A stretch of 64,000 bases of DNA from Streptomyces sp. CB00316 (GTDB lineage: Bacteria > Actinomycetota > Actinomycetes > Streptomycetales > Streptomycetaceae), in NCBI RefSeq assembly GCF_001905595.1, contig NZ_LIXI01000009.1, positions 62,001 to 126,000 of the forward strand, written 5' to 3'. Positions 8,191-16,573 of this stretch are shown piece by piece. Below the pieces are notes generated by a model that saw only the letters and a program-made list of their open reading frames with translations, did not search any database and was not told the DNA's origin. The position numbers and the translations under genes were made by a program. The stretch's first letter is position 1; the number at the start of each line of letters is the position of its first letter.

Positions 8191-9069
8191 GTGTTGCAAA
8201 AGGTCGTAGCGACCCGCTATGTCACGCCCCTGCGTGAGGGCGGCTCGCTCCCCGGGATCGTCGAGGCCGACGACCTCGGCACGTACGTCATGAAGTTCAC
8301 CGGCGCCGGCCAGGGCCGCAAGACGCTCGTCGCGGAGGTCATCTGCGGGGAGCTGGGGCGGCGGCTCGGGCTGCGGGTGCCGGAGCTGGTGACCATCGAG
8401 CTCGACCCGGTCATCGGTCTCGCCGAGCCCGACCAGGAGGTGCAGGAGCTGCTCAAGGCGAGCGGCGGGCTGAACCTCGGCATGGACTACCTGCCGGGCT
8501 CGCTCGGTTTCGATCCGCTCGCCTACGAGGTGGGTGCGGCCGAGGCGGGGCGGGTCGTCTGGTTCGACGCGCTGATCAACAACGTCGACCGCTCGTGGCG
8601 CAACCCGAACATGCTGGTCTGGCACGGCGACCTCTGGCTCATCGACCACGGCGCCACCATGATCTGGCACCACAACTGGCCGGGCGCCGAGGCCTCGGCG
8701 GCGAAGCCTTACAACGCCTCCGACCATGTGCTGGCCCCCTTCGCCCCGGACATCGCCGCCGCGGCCGCCGAGCTCGCCCCGCTGGTCACCGAGGAGCTGC
8801 TCACCGAGGTGGCCGCCGATGTGCCGGACGCCTGGCTGGTGGACGAGCCCGGGTTCTCCTCCACCGATGAGCTGCGCCGGGCCTATGTGGCGCCGCTGCT
8901 GGCGCGAGCCGCCGCCATCCACGAGCGGATCACCCTGGACGCGCCGGCCGCGAACCGGCCGTCCCAGGCCCCCGGCTGGCTCACCGAGCGCCTGCCACCC
9001 CGGCCCCAGTCGGCCGGAGAGGCCTCCGCCGCGGCAGCCGTCCGTACCGGCCGGGAGGGTGGCCGATGA
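8191..9069 (+). CDS. HipA-like kinase domain protein
   Basis: The 292-residue product fits the short HipA-like kinase family (HipA_2): TRYVTPLREGGSLPGIVEAD (nucleotide loop), YVMKFTGAGQGRKTLVAEVI (Lys in the VAIK position), DALINNVDRSWRNPNML (catalytic Asp loop) and DLWLIDHGATM (D-x-G metal motif). A HipB-type antitoxin is absent. Its stop overlaps the ATG of the DUF3037 gene by 4 bp, so the two are translationally coupled. The GTG at 8191 matches the family N-terminus, but the purine-rich gggaaag is unusually close. Substrate is unknown. Confidence 0.85.
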   Translation: MLQKVVATRYVTPLREGGSLPGIVEADDLGTYVMKFTGAGQGRKTLVAEVICGELGRRLGLRVPELVTIELDPVIGLAEPDQEVQELLKASGGLNLGMDYLPGSLGFDPLAYEVGAAEAGRVVWFDALINNVDRSWRNPNMLVWHGDLWLIDHGATMIWHHNWPGAEASAAKPYNASDHVLAPFAPDIAAAAAELAPLVTEELLTEVAADVPDAWLVDEPGFSSTDELRRAYVAPLLARAAAIHERITLDAPAANRPSQAPGWLTERLPPRPQSAGEASAAAAVRTGREGGR

Positions 9070-9449
9070 CGCGCCGCGATGTCTTCGAGTACGCGCTCCT
9101 GCGGGTCGTCCCCCGGGTCGAACGCGGGGAGTGCTTCAACGCCGGGGTGCTCGTCTACTGCCGGGCCCACTCGTTCGTCGCCGCCCGTACGCACCTGGAC
9201 GAGGCGAAGCTCAGGGCGCTGGACCCGGACGCCGATGTGGTGGGCGTACGGGCCGCCCTCCGCGCGGTCGAAGGAGTCTGCGGCGGCGGCGAGGCGGCCG
9301 GTCAGGCGGCCGGTGACGACGCCGGGCGGCGCTTCCGCTGGCTGATCGCGCCGCGTTCCACGGTCGTCCAGCCCGGCGCCGTGCACACCGGGCTCACCGC
9401 CGACCCGGCCGGTGAGGTGGAGCGGCTGCTCGGCCTGCTGGTGCGCTGA
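9066..9449 (+). CDS. DUF3037 domain protein
   Basis: The 127-residue product begins DVFEYALLRVVPRVERGECF and NAGVLVYCRAHSFVAARTHL, the conserved core of DUF3037, and ends with a short C-terminal helix. The family has no proven function but is repeatedly found next to HipA-like kinases. The ATGA overlap with the kinase stop implies coupled translation and probably a physical partnership. Confidence 0.85.
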   Translation: MTRRDVFEYALLRVVPRVERGECFNAGVLVYCRAHSFVAARTHLDEAKLRALDPDADVVGVRAALRAVEGVCGGGEAAGQAAGDDAGRRFRWLIAPRSTVVQPGAVHTGLTADPAGEVERLLGLLVR

Positions 9450-9541
9450 GTGTCCCGGGCCCGGGGCCGCTCGGTGCGCCGAGTCCGGTATCAGGGGGCC
9501 GCCGCCCGGTGTGACGTGCGGCCCTCTGGGGTCGCGCGCCG

Positions 9542-9570
9542 TTGACACCGGGTGCCAGGGCTTCTAGCGT
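9542..9570 (+). promoter_or_regulatory. sigma-70-type promoter for the SDR pair
   Basis: TTGACA at 9542-9547 and TAGCGT at 9565-9570 are separated by 17 bp, a near-ideal housekeeping (HrdB-type) promoter about 105 bp upstream of the first SDR gene. Confidence 0.7.
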
Positions 9571-9586
9571 CTCGTCTGCTGAAGGT

Positions 9587-9604
9587 ACTAAGCGGTTGCT
9601 CAGT
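9587..9604. promoter_or_regulatory. candidate TetR-type operator
   Basis: ACTAAGC and GCTCAGT form an inverted repeat (6 of 7 pairs) around GGTT, starting 17 bp after the -10 box. The shape and AAGC..GCT core resemble operators of TetR-family regulators of lipid and acyl-CoA genes in actinomycetes. Its place just downstream of the start point would suit repression. No TetR gene is adjacent. Confidence 0.42.
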
Positions 9605-9676
9605 CATCGGGCCTCTCTGTCAGGGAACGGCCACGACGTCCGCTGAACCGCTATCCAAGGGCGAGGAGAACCAAGC

Positions 9677-10438
9677 ATGTCCACCACCGAGCAGCGCGTC
9701 GCCATCGTGACGGGAGCGGCGCGGGGCATCGGCGCCGCCACCGCCGTGCGCCTGGCGGCCGATGGCCGCGCCGTCGCCGTACTCGACCTCGATGAGGCGG
9801 CCTGCAAGGACACCGTCGAGAAGATCACCGCCGCAGGCGGCACCGCGCTCGCCGTCGGCTGCGACGTGTCGGACAGTGCCCAGGTGGAGGCCGCCGTCGC
9901 GCGGGTCGCCGCTGAGCTGGGTGCCCCGACGATCCTCGTGAACAACGCGGGCGTGCTCCGCGACAACCTGCTGTTCAAGATGAGCGAGTCCGACTGGGAC
10001 ATCGTGATGAACGTCCACCTCAAGGGTGCGTTCCTGATGGCGAAGGCCGTCCAGGCGCACATGGTGGAGGCCAAGTTCGGCCGGATCGTCTCGCTGTCCT
10101 CCTCCTCGGCCCTCGGCAACCGCGGCCAGGCCAACTACTCCGCCGTCAAGGCGGGCCTCCAGGGCCTGACCAAGACCCTCGCCAAGGAGCTCGGCAAGTT
10201 CGGCGTCACCGCCAACGCCGTCGCCCCCGGCTTCATCGTCACCGAGATGACCGCGCAGACCGCCGCCCGTGTCGGCATGGGCTTCGAGGAGTTCCAGGCG
10301 GCCGCCGCCACCCAGATCCCGGTCCAGCGCGTGGGCCGTCCCGAGGACGTCGCGGGCGCCATCGCCTTCTTCGCCGGTGACGACGCCGGCTTCGTCTCCG
10401 GCCAGGTCATCTACGTGGCCGGCGGCCCCCTCAACTGA
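9677..10438 (+). CDS. FabG-type short-chain dehydrogenase (3-oxoacyl-ACP reductase-like)
   Basis: A classical 253-residue SDR: TGAARGIGAATA for NADP(H), LVNNAGVLRDN, catalytic Ser and Y-x-x-x-K in SLSSSSALGNRGQANYSAVK, and a C-terminal GGPLN. It is closest in pattern to FabG reductases, but away from fab genes, so it more likely acts on CoA or free substrates in degradation or secondary metabolism. A good Shine-Dalgarno (gaggag) precedes the ATG. An 11-bp gap links it to the next SDR gene. A strong promoter and an operator-like dyad sit upstream. Confidence 0.9.
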   Translation: MSTTEQRVAIVTGAARGIGAATAVRLAADGRAVAVLDLDEAACKDTVEKITAAGGTALAVGCDVSDSAQVEAAVARVAAELGAPTILVNNAGVLRDNLLFKMSESDWDIVMNVHLKGAFLMAKAVQAHMVEAKFGRIVSLSSSSALGNRGQANYSAVKAGLQGLTKTLAKELGKFGVTANAVAPGFIVTEMTAQTAARVGMGFEEFQAAAATQIPVQRVGRPEDVAGAIAFFAGDDAGFVSGQVIYVAGGPLN

Positions 10439-10449
10439 CCCGAAGGGCA

Positions 10450-11214
10450 GTGAACGACATGACGGTGCAGGACAGCGGAAAAGTCGCCCTCATCACGGGC
10501 GCCAGTCGGGGCATCGGCTACGGGATCGCCGAGGCGCTCGTCGCGCGCGGCGACCGGGTGGCCATCACCGGGCGGGGCGAGGACGCCCTCAAGGAGGCCG
10601 TGGAGCGGCTCGGCGCCGACCGGGTCATCGCGGTCTCCGGCAAGGCCCACGACGAGTCCCACCAGGCGGTGGCGGTCGAGCGGACCATGGAGGCGTTCGG
10701 CCGGGTCGACTACCTGGTGAACAACGCGGGGACCAACCCGGTCTTCGGTCCCATGGCCGAGCTCGACCTCAACGTGGCCCGCAAGGTCTACGAGACCAAC
10801 GTGATCTCGGCGCTCGGCTTCGCCCAGCAGACCTGGAAGGCCTGGCAGAAGGAGAACGGCGGGGCGATCGTCAACATCGCCTCCGTCGCCGGTGTCGCCC
10901 CCTCGCCGTTCATCGGCGCGTACGGGATGTCGAAGGCGGCCATGATCAACCTGACCGCCCAGCTGGCGCACGAGTTCGCGCCGGTCGTCCGGGTCAACGC
11001 GATCGCCCCCGCCGTGATCAAGACGAAGTTCGCCGAGGCGCTCTACGAGGGCCGGGAAGCGGAGGCGGCCGCCGCCTATCCGCTCGGCAGGCTCGGTGTG
11101 CCCGGGGACATCGGGGGCGCCGCGGCCTTCCTGACCTCCGCACAGTCGGACTGGATCACCGGGCAGACCCTGGTGGTCGACGGAGGAATCTTCCTCAACG
11201 CCGGCGTGGGCTGA
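10450..11214 (+). CDS. SDR family oxidoreductase
   Basis: A second 254-residue short-chain dehydrogenase: ALITGASRGIGYGIAEALVA, YLVNNAGTNPVFGPM, Ser-Tyr-Lys in NIASVAGVAPSPFIGAYGMS plus K, and TLVVDGGIFLN. The two SDRs form an operon; paired SDRs often act in successive steps or as a heteromer. GTG at 10450 has aaggg 3-5 nt upstream; an ATG three codons later is possible. The substrate is unknown. Confidence 0.9.
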   Translation: MNDMTVQDSGKVALITGASRGIGYGIAEALVARGDRVAITGRGEDALKEAVERLGADRVIAVSGKAHDESHQAVAVERTMEAFGRVDYLVNNAGTNPVFGPMAELDLNVARKVYETNVISALGFAQQTWKAWQKENGGAIVNIASVAGVAPSPFIGAYGMSKAAMINLTAQLAHEFAPVVRVNAIAPAVIKTKFAEALYEGREAEAAAAYPLGRLGVPGDIGGAAAFLTSAQSDWITGQTLVVDGGIFLNAGVG

Positions 11215-11252
11215 GAGCGACCTGAACCGGTTTGGCCGTGATTGACTCAAGT

Positions 11253-11286
11253 GCCCCGCTGGACCGACGGATTGTTCCGGCGGGGC
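11253..11286. terminator. hairpin after the SDR operon
   Basis: Arms gccccgctgga and tccggcggggc pair over 11 bp with one wobble around a loop of about 12 nt. It lies 38 bp after the SDR stop. No U-tract follows, as is usual in streptomycetes. Confidence 0.5.
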
Positions 11287-11332
11287 GCTGCGGTATGGTC
11301 TGCCGACCCATGGCTGATCGAGGAGCGTGCAC

Positions 11333-12913
11333 GTGTTCTACCGGGCCAGTCTGCAGGCCGCTGCAGCCCTAGCATCCCTTTCTCTGCTGGCCGGCTGCGG
11401 TCTTCTTTCCGACAGCGGATCGGAAGAGAACCAGAAGATAACCGTCGGGACGACGAGCTCCCCGTCCACGCTGGACCCCGCGGCGGCCTGGGACGGCTCC
11501 TGGGAGCTGATGCGGAACATCTACCAGACCCTGGTGAGCTTCCCCACCGGCAGTACGAGCCCCGAGCCCGACGCGGCCGACACCTGCACGTTCACCGACG
11601 CCACGAGCATGGCCTACCGGTGCACGCTCAAGAAGAACCTCAAGTTCTCCAACGGCGAGAAGCTCGACGCCCAGGCCGTGAAGCACTCCATCGACCGCGT
11701 CGTGGACATCCACTTCAAGGGCGGCCCGGCCGGCATGCTCGGCTCGCTCGACCGGATCGAGACCAAGGGTGACGACACCGTCATCTTCCACCTGAACAAG
11801 TCCGACGCCACCTTCCCGTTCATCCTGGCCACGCCGGCCATGTCGCTCGTCGCCCCCGGCGACTACCCCAAGGACAAGATCCGCGACGACGGCAAGATCA
11901 CCGGCTCCGGCCCCTACCTCCTGGACTCCTACGAGGCCGGCGTCACCGCCGAGCTGACGAAGAACCCCGACTACAAGGGCTTCGCCAACCGGAAGAACAA
12001 CGCGGTCACCATCCGGTACTTCGAGAAGTCCAGCGAGATGGTGAACGCGCTCAAGGCCAAGGAGATCGACGCCACCTACCGCGGTCTGACCGCCGAGGAG
12101 GTCGTCGGCCTGGAGGACAAGAAGGAGGGCAACGACGGCCTCCAGATCCTCGAGACCACCGGCGCGGACATCCGCTTCCTGGTCTTCAACCCGAAGGACC
12201 CGGCCGCCGCCAAGCCCGCCGTCCGCAAGGCCATCGCCCACATCGTGGACCGGGACGCCTTGGTCGCCAAGGTCTACCGGGGCACCGCCGAACCCCTCTA
12301 CTCGATGATCCCCAAGGGCATCTCCGGGCACACCACCAGCTTCTTCGACACCTTCGGCGATCCGGATGTGAAGAAGGCCAAGGAACTCCTCACCGAGGCC
12401 GGGATCACCGCTCCGGTGAAGATGACCTTCTGGTACACCACCGACCGGTACGGCTCCTCCACGCAGCCCGAGTTCGAGGAGCTGGAGCGGCAGCTGGAAA
12501 AGACGGGGCTCTTCGACATCACGCTGGAGAGCGCCCCCTGGAAGACCTTCCAGGAGGGTTTCACCCAGGGTGAGTACCCGGTCTTCGGCCGCGGCTGGTT
12601 CCCGGACTTCCCGGACCCGGACAACTTCATCGCCCCCTTCGTCGGCGAGGAGAGCGTCACCGGAACCCCGTACCGCAACAAGGAGATCACCCAGCAGCTC
12701 ATCCCGGCCACGCGGCAGGAGAGCGACCGGGGCGCGGTCAGCAGGCAGTTCGAGCGGGCCCAGCAGATCCTCGTCGACGACGTCCGGCTGCTGCCGCTCT
12801 GGCAGGGCAAGCTGTACGTGGCCTCCGGCGAGGACATCGGCGGCGGCGAGCGCGCACTGGACCCGCAGACCGTCATGCAGATGTGGGAGCTGTACCGCAA
12901 GGCCAGCTGGTAG
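11333..12913 (+). CDS. ABC transporter substrate-binding lipoprotein (family 5, peptide type)
   Basis: A 526-residue SBP_bac_5 protein. The signal peptide ends in the lipobox LAGC, so the mature protein is lipid-anchored. Family landmarks follow: VGTTSSPSTLDPAAAWDGSW near the N-terminus, TLKKNLKFSNGEKLDAQAVK in the middle, and LPLWQGKLYVASGEDIGG near the end. GTG at 11333 has gaggag 7 nt away, better than GTG at 11327. No permease or ATPase genes are adjacent, so it is an orphan binding protein that must borrow a transporter or act as a sensor. Confidence 0.9.
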   Translation: MFYRASLQAAAALASLSLLAGCGLLSDSGSEENQKITVGTTSSPSTLDPAAAWDGSWELMRNIYQTLVSFPTGSTSPEPDAADTCTFTDATSMAYRCTLKKNLKFSNGEKLDAQAVKHSIDRVVDIHFKGGPAGMLGSLDRIETKGDDTVIFHLNKSDATFPFILATPAMSLVAPGDYPKDKIRDDGKITGSGPYLLDSYEAGVTAELTKNPDYKGFANRKNNAVTIRYFEKSSEMVNALKAKEIDATYRGLTAEEVVGLEDKKEGNDGLQILETTGADIRFLVFNPKDPAAAKPAVRKAIAHIVDRDALVAKVYRGTAEPLYSMIPKGISGHTTSFFDTFGDPDVKKAKELLTEAGITAPVKMTFWYTTDRYGSSTQPEFEELERQLEKTGLFDITLESAPWKTFQEGFTQGEYPVFGRGWFPDFPDPDNFIAPFVGEESVTGTPYRNKEITQQLIPATRQESDRGAVSRQFERAQQILVDDVRLLPLWQGKLYVASGEDIGGGERALDPQTVMQMWELYRKASW

Positions 12914-12930
12914 CAGGTAGCAGGTAGCAG
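12910..12930 (+). repeat. three tandem 7-bp repeats at the stop codon
   Basis: gtagcag is repeated three times head to tail. The first copy contains the TAG stop of the lipoprotein gene, and the second and third copies contain further TAGs, giving redundant stops. Probably polymerase slippage. Confidence 0.75.
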
Positions 12931-12935
12931 GTGTG

Positions 12936-12966
12936 CGGGCCCGGGGAGCAGGTCTCCCCGGGCCCG
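12936..12966. terminator. terminator after the substrate-binding protein gene
   Basis: cgggcccggggag and ctccccgggcccg form a perfect 13-bp stem with a 5-nt loop, starting 23 bp after the stop codon and followed by ttgt. Confidence 0.75.
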
Positions 12967-13028
12967 TTGTCAGTGATGGGCGGTAGGTTCTGGGATCAAG
13001 AACCTGTTGCTCACCGGAGGTTGTGGAC

Positions 13029-13712
13029 GTGACCGATATCGACCTGCTGCCCGAGTCCTGGCGAGGCGTCCTCGGCGAAGAACTCCAGAAGCCGTACGTC
13101 AAGGAGCTGGCGGACTTCGTCGAGGAGGAGCGGGCCCAGGGGCCCGTCTATCCGCCGCGCGAGCAGGTCTTCGCCGCCCTCGACGCCACGCCGTACGAAA
13201 AGGTCAAGGTCCTCGTCCTCGGCCAGGACCCGTATCACGGCGAGGGCCAGGGGCACGGGCTCTGCTTCTCCGTGCGACCCGGCGTGAAGACGCCGCCCTC
13301 CCTGCGCAACATCTACAAGGAGATGCAGCAGGAGCTGGGCCTGCCCATCCCGGACAACGGCTATCTGATGCCGTGGGCCGAACAGGGCGTGCTCCTGCTG
13401 AACGCGGTGCTCACCGTGCGCGGCGGCGAGGCCAACTCCCACAAGGGCAAGGGCTGGGAGAAGATCACCGACGCGGTGATCCGCGCCGTCGCCGAGCGGC
13501 CCGACCCGGCCGTCTTCGTCCTCTGGGGGAACTACGCCCAGAAGAAGCTCCCCCTGATCGACGAGGAGCGCCACGTCGTGGTCAAGGGCGCCCACCCCTC
13601 CCCGCTCTCCGCGAAGAAGTTCTTCGGCTCCCGGCCCTTCACCCAGATCAACGAGGCGGTCGCGGCCCAGGGCCACCAGCCGATCGACTGGCGGATCCCG
13701 AATCTCGGCTGA
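13029..13712 (+). CDS. ung: uracil-DNA glycosylase, family 1
   Basis: Removes uracil from DNA to start base-excision repair. All family-1 motifs are present: LVLGQDPYHGEGQGHGLCFS (water-activating Asp), LLNAVLTV, VLWGNYAQKK and VKGAHPSPLSAKKFFGSRPF (Leu-wedge region). The length of 227 residues is normal. GGAGG at 13016-13020 lies 8 nt from the GTG at 13029, which I choose over the GTG at 13023. It is a monocistronic gene following a terminator. Confidence 0.95.
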   Translation: MTDIDLLPESWRGVLGEELQKPYVKELADFVEEERAQGPVYPPREQVFAALDATPYEKVKVLVLGQDPYHGEGQGHGLCFSVRPGVKTPPSLRNIYKEMQQELGLPIPDNGYLMPWAEQGVLLLNAVLTVRGGEANSHKGKGWEKITDAVIRAVAERPDPAVFVLWGNYAQKKLPLIDEERHVVVKGAHPSPLSAKKFFGSRPFTQINEAVAAQGHQPIDWRIPNLG

Positions 13713-13815
13713 GGCCTAACGCCTCGCCGCCCGTGCCTGAGCGGGATTGCCGACCGCCGGCGCTAGCGTCGAAGGGACGGCGGCCGGGCTGGACGTGCGA
13801 AAAGAGGAGACCGCA

Positions 13816-14328
13816 GTGGTGGAGCAGCAGGAGGCGTCCGAGGACGCCGTCATGACCAGGATCGGCCAGGCGGTCATGCTGCTCCACGGCGGTGACCGGG
13901 AGGAGGCCCGCAACCGCTTCGGCCTTCTCTGGTCGGAGCTCGGCGCCGACGGTGACGGCCTGCACCGCTGCACCCTCGCGCACTACATGGCCGACACCCA
14001 GGACGACCCCGGGGACGAGCTCGCCTGGGACCTGCGGGCCCTGACGGCCGCCGAGGGGCTGATGAGCGGCGAGCGGTCGGCCGGGCACCGGGACTCCTTG
14101 GCCGTCCAGGCGTTCTACCCCTCGCTCCACCTCAACCTGGCGGCGGACTACCTCAAGCTCCAGCGCCCCGACGCGGCCCTTATCCACCTGCGCCAGGCTC
14201 GCGACGCGGCGGACGCGCTGGAGGACGGCGGGCACGGCGGTCATGGGGGATACGGCGGATACAGCGGTTACGACGCCGGAGTGCGGGCCGCCATCGAGCG
14301 GCTGGAGCTGCGGATGCGGGGGATGTGA
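13816..14328 (+). CDS. hypothetical protein with TPR-like helices and Gly-rich segment
   Basis: The 170-residue product is mainly helical: RIGQAVMLLHGGDREEARNR and LHLNLAADYLKLQRPDAALI resemble tetratricopeptide-like pairs. Between residues of about 136 and 153 lies a HGGHGGYGGYSGYD low-complexity run encoded by imperfect DNA repeats near 14230-14275. The GTG at 13816 has gaggag with a 6-nt spacer, excluding the longer frame. Function unknown; homologues are widespread in Streptomyces from memory. Confidence 0.72.
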   Translation: MVEQQEASEDAVMTRIGQAVMLLHGGDREEARNRFGLLWSELGADGDGLHRCTLAHYMADTQDDPGDELAWDLRALTAAEGLMSGERSAGHRDSLAVQAFYPSLHLNLAADYLKLQRPDAALIHLRQARDAADALEDGGHGGHGGYGGYSGYDAGVRAAIERLELRMRGM

Positions 14329-14350
14329 GGCCCGGGGGCCGATCCGGATG

Positions 14351-14384
14351 CCGGGGCGGCCTGCAAGCCTGGCCGCCGCCCCGG
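14351..14384. terminator. bidirectional terminator between convergent genes
   Basis: ccggggcggc and gccgccccgg form a 10-bp stem around a 14-nt loop, placed between the ends of the TPR-like gene and the minus-strand lipoprotein gene. Confidence 0.6.
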
Positions 14385-14395
14385 CCCCGTAGCCG

Positions 14396-14875
14396 TCATC
14401 GCCCGTACGTCTCCTCGCAGATCCGCGCCTCCCTGCTGCCCGCGGGCCAGCCGCCGTACCCTCGGCCGAGCGCGCACACGTCATGGAGGCCGCCGCCCCG
14501 GGCCTGCGGCAGGGCCGGCAGCACGCCGGGAGGGATGACCGGGACCTGTCGGGGCGGTGTCCTCCGAGGCGGTGGCACGGCCCGCTCCAGCGCCCGGGGT
14601 GCCGGTGGGGGTCCGGCCCGCCGGGCTTGCGAAGGGGAGGGAGGCGCGGGGGAGGCGGGCCTGCCCGGTGACGGGCTCGGCTCCACGACGGCCTCCAGCG
14701 CCTCGCGCCCGGGCGGCTGCACCACCTGCGGGAACACGTCCTGGGCCGGTCTGGCGCTCTCCGCCCTCGGAGGCTGTCGCGGGGCTGCTTCCTGCGGATC
14801 GACCGACACGCATCCGGAGACGGCGGTGACGGCCACCCCGGCCAGGAGTTTCGTGGTGAATCTGGTTCGCTGCAC
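14396..14875 (-). CDS. Pro-rich lipoprotein of unknown function
   Basis: A 159-residue product with the N-terminus MQRTRFTTKLLAGVAVTAVSGC: a short basic region, hydrophobic stretch and lipobox AVSGC. The mature part is dominated by Pro, Ala and Arg (PPSPSQARRAGPPPAPRA) and looks like a disordered wall-spanning linker, ending in a short more regular segment. It has no recognisable domain. Probably anchored on the outer membrane face. Confidence 0.68.
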   Translation of the reverse strand: MQRTRFTTKLLAGVAVTAVSGCVSVDPQEAAPRQPPRAESARPAQDVFPQVVQPPGREALEAVVEPSPSPGRPASPAPPSPSQARRAGPPPAPRALERAVPPPRRTPPRQVPVIPPGVLPALPQARGGGLHDVCALGRGYGGWPAGSREARICEETYGR

Positions 14876-14996
14876 CCGGGTAACTCTGCGGTGCGGGCGG
14901 CCGCTCGGGCAGCCCGTGGGCGAGGAATGGCCCGCACGAGTGACCCGGTCAGCACGGCGCCACGGCCCGGGGTCAGGGGGCGGACAGCAGGACCGG

Positions 14997-15509
14997 TCAG
15001 TCGCCCGTCGCGCCGTCGACGCGTTCCCGCACCAGGTCGGCGTGGCCGTTGTGCCGCGCGTACTCCTCGATCATGTGCGTGTAGATCCAGCGCAGGCTGA
15101 ACGGTTCGCCCGCCGAGCCGACGCCCTGCGAGAAGTCGTCCAGGCCGTACCCGGCGGCGCTCTCACGGGCCGCCGCTGTCTCCGCCCGCCACACGGACTC
15201 CGTGCCGGCCCAGGTGGTGGACTCCGTCACCTTGAAGTCCCCGTCCGGGTCCTCCTCGGTGGAGTAGAGGTCCGGCAGCTCCTCGCCCGCCAGGATCTCG
15301 CGGAACCAGAAGCGCTCCACCTCCGCCAGGTGCTGGACGAGGCCGAGCAGGGTGAACGCGGAAGGTGGCACGGACGCCTCGCGCAGCTGCGCGTCCATGA
15401 GGCCCGCGCACTTCATGGCGAGCGTTTCGCGGTGGTAATCGAGCCAGCCCTCCAGCATGGGGCGTTCGGCTGCGTCGAGGGCGGGTTCGGAGCGTTCTGC
15501 GGAAGTCAT
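14997..15509 (-). CDS. DinB/DUF664-family protein
   Basis: A 170-residue four-helix DinB-like protein. The metal-binding His residues are in LLGLVQHLAEVERFW and YTHMIEEYARHNGHADLVRE. The ATG at 15509 is the family start (MTSAERSEPALDAAERPML). DUF664 members are related to mycothiol-dependent thiol transferases, but the substrate cannot be predicted. Divergent from the Gfo/Idh gene. Confidence 0.85.
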   Translation of the reverse strand: MTSAERSEPALDAAERPMLEGWLDYHRETLAMKCAGLMDAQLREASVPPSAFTLLGLVQHLAEVERFWFREILAGEELPDLYSTEEDPDGDFKVTESTTWAGTESVWRAETAAARESAAGYGLDDFSQGVGSAGEPFSLRWIYTHMIEEYARHNGHADLVRERVDGATGD

Positions 15510-15664
15510 CCGGTCATCCTGGACCAAGATCACGATCCTGGCCAGGCACTTCTTCCCCGGGCGGCCGGAAGGGGGGCGCAGGCGCCCCGTATGCTGCCCG
15601 CACCGGAACATCAGCACGGCACGGCGATCCGGACACCGCACGGCACGGCGAGAGGGAGATCCCT

Positions 15665-16573
15665 GTGAAGGTCGGTTGCATCGGGCTCGGCGACATCGCG
15701 CAGAAGGCGTACCTGCCGGTGCTGAGCGCCGTACCGGGGGTCGAGCTGCACCTCCAGACCCGTACGCCCGCCACCCTCGAAGCGGTGGGCGACACGCACC
15801 GCATCCCGGCCGGCGCCCGCCACACGACCCTGGACTCGCTGCTCGCCGAAGGGCTCGACGCTGCCTTCGTGCACGCCCCGACCGCCGTGCACCCGGAGAT
15901 CGTGGGCCGGCTCCTGGCAGCCGGGGTCGCCACCTATGTCGACAAGCCGATCGCCTACGAGTACGCGGAGTCCGAGCGGCTGGTGAACCTCGCGGAGGCC
16001 CGGGGTGTCAGCCTCGCCGTCGGCTTCAACCGCCGCTTCGCGCCGAGCTACGCCCAGTGCGCCGAGCACCCGCGCGAGCTGATCCTGATGCAGAAGAACC
16101 GCGTCGGACTGCCTGAAAATCCCCGCGCCCTGGTGCTCGACGACTTCATCCACGTCGTCGACACCCTCCGCTTCCTGGCCCCGGGACCCGTCGACCACAC
16201 CACCGTGCGGGCCAGGATCGTGGACGGACTGATGCACCACGTGGTGCTCCAGCTCTCCGGCGACGGCTTCACCGCGATCGGGATGATGAACCGCCTCAAC
16301 GGCTCGACCGAGGAGATCCTGGAGGTCTCAGGCCGGGACACCAAGCGCCAGGTCCTCAACCTCGCCGACATCGTCGACCACAAGGGCCAGCCCAGCGTGC
16401 GCCGACGCGGCGACTGGGTGCCGGTGGCCCGCCAGCGCGGCATCGAGGGGTGCGTCCGCACGTTCCTGGACGCGGTCCGCGCGGGCAAGGTGCTCAGTGC
16501 TCAGGATGCTCTGGCGACCCATGAGCTGTGCGAGCGGATCGTCCGGGAGTCCCTGGAGCAGGCCTCCTCCTGA
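15665..16573 (+). CDS. Gfo/Idh/MocA-family oxidoreductase
   Basis: The 302-residue product has an N-terminal Rossmann domain (KVGCIGLGDIAQKAYLPVLS), the DAAFVHAPTAVH segment and the diagnostic YVDKPIAYE (the family's catalytic Lys region, E-K-P type). A C-terminal beta-sheet domain follows. The 3' end overlaps the convergent lnt gene by 80 bp. The substrate, probably a sugar or inositol derivative, cannot be inferred. Confidence 0.88.
   Translation: MKVGCIGLGDIAQKAYLPVLSAVPGVELHLQTRTPATLEAVGDTHRIPAGARHTTLDSLLAEGLDAAFVHAPTAVHPEIVGRLLAAGVATYVDKPIAYEYAESERLVNLAEARGVSLAVGFNRRFAPSYAQCAEHPRELILMQKNRVGLPENPRALVLDDFIHVVDTLRFLAPGPVDHTTVRARIVDGLMHHVVLQLSGDGFTAIGMMNRLNGSTEEILEVSGRDTKRQVLNLADIVDHKGQPSVRRRGDWVPVARQRGIEGCVRTFLDAVRAGKVLSAQDALATHELCERIVRESLEQASS

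Noticed and set aside
14225..14275. Gly/His/Tyr repeat as a CRISPR or VNTR array
   Set aside because: Units are imperfect, 6-12 bp and in frame within a coding gene; no spacers.
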